Shown here piece by piece: positions 6,479 through 7,579 of a stretch of 7,579 nucleotides of DNA. This DNA comes from UBA4655 sp964585575. GTDB lineage: Bacteria > Planctomycetota > Planctomycetia > Pirellulales > UBA1268. Position numbers and translations under genes: made by a program. The number at the start of each line of letters is the position of its first letter. Positions within the stretch are counted from its first letter, which is position 1. The stretch is from positions 1 through 7,579 of the forward strand of contig CAZPEM010000153.1 of the NCBI GenBank assembly GCA_964585575.1. The letters are read 5' to 3'. The notes beneath the pieces were generated by a model. The model saw only the letters and a list, made by a program, of their open reading frames with translations. It searched no databases and was not told the origin of the DNA.

Positions 6479-7579
6479 CACGACGCTCCCTGCAGTTGCT
6501 CGAGAACGCTTTTGGCCTGCTCCACAAAGATCGCACTGTTGCGAGGCCGGGGTTCAATCGATGGCTCGTGCCCCCTGCAGCGGTGTGCATCCATCTGTGC
6601 ATCGGGATGGCCTACGGCTTTTCCGTGTTCTGGCTGCCGCTCACGCGGGCGATCGGGATTACACGATCGATCCCCTGCCCGAATGGCATGGGATTCCTCG
6701 AAAAGCTCACGACCACCGCCTGCGACTGGGACAAGCCGCTCCTCGGCTGGATCTACACGCTCTTCTTCGTCTTCCTGGGATCGAGCGCCGCAGTCTTCGG
6801 GCCGTGGCTCGAGCGGGCCGGGCCGCGTAAGGCGGGGGTCGTGGCAGCCTTCTGCTGGAGCGGCGGGCTGGCGATCGCGGCGGCCGGCATCTTCTGGCAC
6901 CAACTGTGGCTCGTGTGGCTCGGCGCGGGGGTGATCGGCGGCATCGGTCTTGGGATCGGCTACATCTCGCCGGTATCGACGCTCATCCGCTGGTTTCCCG
7001 ACCGCCGCGGCCTGGCGACCGGCCTTGCAATCATGGGGTTCGGCGGTGGCGCGATGCTGGGGTCGCCGCTCGCCGACCGGCTCATGCAGCGCTTCAGCGG
7101 GCCCGAGTCGGTCGGCGTTTGGCAGACGTTCCTCGTGCTTGCCGGGATCTACTTGGTGTTCATGCTCATCGGGGCGTTCGCCTATCGCATCCCGCCGGAG
7201 GGCTGGACTCCAGCGACGCATCGCGCCGGCAGCCAAGCGGCCGTCGCCGATTGCTCGTTTAGCGTCGCCGAGGCCTGTCGCACACGGCAATTCTGGCTCT
7301 TGTGGGTCGTTCTCTGCATGAACGTCACGGCCGGCATCGGCGTCATTGGCATGGCGTCGCCGATGCTCCAGGAGATCTTCGGAGGAAGGATCGTGGGAAA
7401 GGACCTTCCCTACGAATTGCTCGAAGCCGAGGACATTCGCAGGGTCGCCGCAGCCGGTGCGGCGTTCACCGGGCTCTTGAGCTTCTTCAACGTGGTCGGC
7501 CGGTTTCTCTGGTCGACGCTCTCCGACGTGATCGGTCGTAGGATGACCTACTCGATCTTCTTCCTTGTCGGTGCGGCTC
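6475..7579 (+). CDS. MFS transporter, oxalate/formate antiporter (OFA) type, 3' end outside window
   Basis: This frame starts at an ATG that overlaps the pgl stop (ATGA) and stays open for 368 codons to the window edge. It encodes an inner-membrane major facilitator. Hydrophobic segments that look like membrane helices lie at about 30-56, 88-112, 121-139, 142-165, 178-200, 214-238, 271-297, 326-348 and 357 onward. LERAGPRKAG (112-121) occupies the MFS motif-A loop, and SDVIGRR (350-356) is its second-half counterpart. The stretch IRWFPDRRGLATGLAIMGFG (171-190) is typical of the OFA family, which moves small carboxylates. The loop between helices 1 and 2 is enlarged and holds two cysteines (C68, C83). 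Another ~28-residue insertion lies at 298-325. The substrate cannot be read from sequence. Coupling to pgl suggests a sugar acid or organic acid, but that is inference. Confidence 0.88.
   Translation, partial: MTRRSLQLLENAFGLLHKDRTVARPGFNRWLVPPAAVCIHLCIGMAYGFSVFWLPLTRAIGITRSIPCPNGMGFLEKLTTTACDWDKPLLGWIYTLFFVFLGSSAAVFGPWLERAGPRKAGVVAAFCWSGGLAIAAAGIFWHQLWLVWLGAGVIGGIGLGIGYISPVSTLIRWFPDRRGLATGLAIMGFGGGAMLGSPLADRLMQRFSGPESVGVWQTFLVLAGIYLVFMLIGAFAYRIPPEGWTPATHRAGSQAAVADCSFSVAEACRTRQFWLLWVVLCMNVTAGIGVIGMASPMLQEIFGGRIVGKDLPYELLEAEDIRRVAAAGAAFTGLLSFFNVVGRFLWSTLSDVIGRRMTYSIFFLVGAA

Noticed and set aside
5480..6481. 333-codon minus-strand ORF opposite SDR and pgl
   Set aside because: It is antisense to two conserved genes, with low-complexity Arg/Gly/Pro composition and no domain.
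6361..7290. 309-codon minus-strand ORF opposite the transporter
   Set aside because: The plus strand encodes a clear membrane transporter. The antisense product is charged, repetitive in composition and unrecognisable.
1..7579. CRISPR arrays, tRNA or rRNA genes, insertion sequences, phage or defence genes
   Set aside because: No spaced direct repeats, cloverleaf, transposase motifs or defence-type domains were seen on either strand by reading.

Overview
The window is a GC-rich, densely packed bacterial chromosomal segment with seven protein-coding genes. No RNA gene, CRISPR array, transposon or phage gene is visible. The gene types and protein style fit a high-GC Gram-negative bacterium, possibly a planctomycete or relative. 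That placement is an inference from protein resemblance, and no marker here settles it.

Layout. Bases 1-132 are non-coding and contain nested GC-rich inverted repeats. On the minus strand, 133-1239 encodes the universal GTPase/ATPase YchF. After a 90-bp divergent spacer, everything else reads on the plus strand: transaldolase (1330-2418), glucose-6-phosphate isomerase (2429-4066), a TylF/MycF-type O-methyltransferase-like protein (4160-4864), a short-chain dehydrogenase resembling eukaryotic 3-ketodihydrosphingosine reductase (4897-5829), 6-phosphogluconolactonase (5741-6478), and the first 368 codons of an oxalate/formate-antiporter-type MFS transporter (6475 to the window edge).

How the genes fit together. 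Transaldolase, Pgi and Pgl belong to the pentose phosphate pathway and its link to glycolysis. tal and pgi are 10 nt apart, and the pgi ribosome binding site overlaps the tal stop. pgl and the transporter share an ATGA stop/start. Between pgi and pgl sit two genes with no role in sugar catabolism, a methyltransferase and a KDSR-like reductase, preceded by the only AT-rich spacer in the plus-strand run. That spacer may be a second promoter, which would make methyltransferase-SDR-pgl-MFS a separate transcription unit.

The points most worth a second look are the KDSR-like reductase, its 89-nt out-of-frame overlap with pgl (a real overlap or a one-base error), the insertion of two lipid/glycan-style genes into a sugar-phosphate operon, and the split tal-pgi pair. 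No clearly new multi-gene system is evident. Most genes are recognisable housekeeping or metabolic families.
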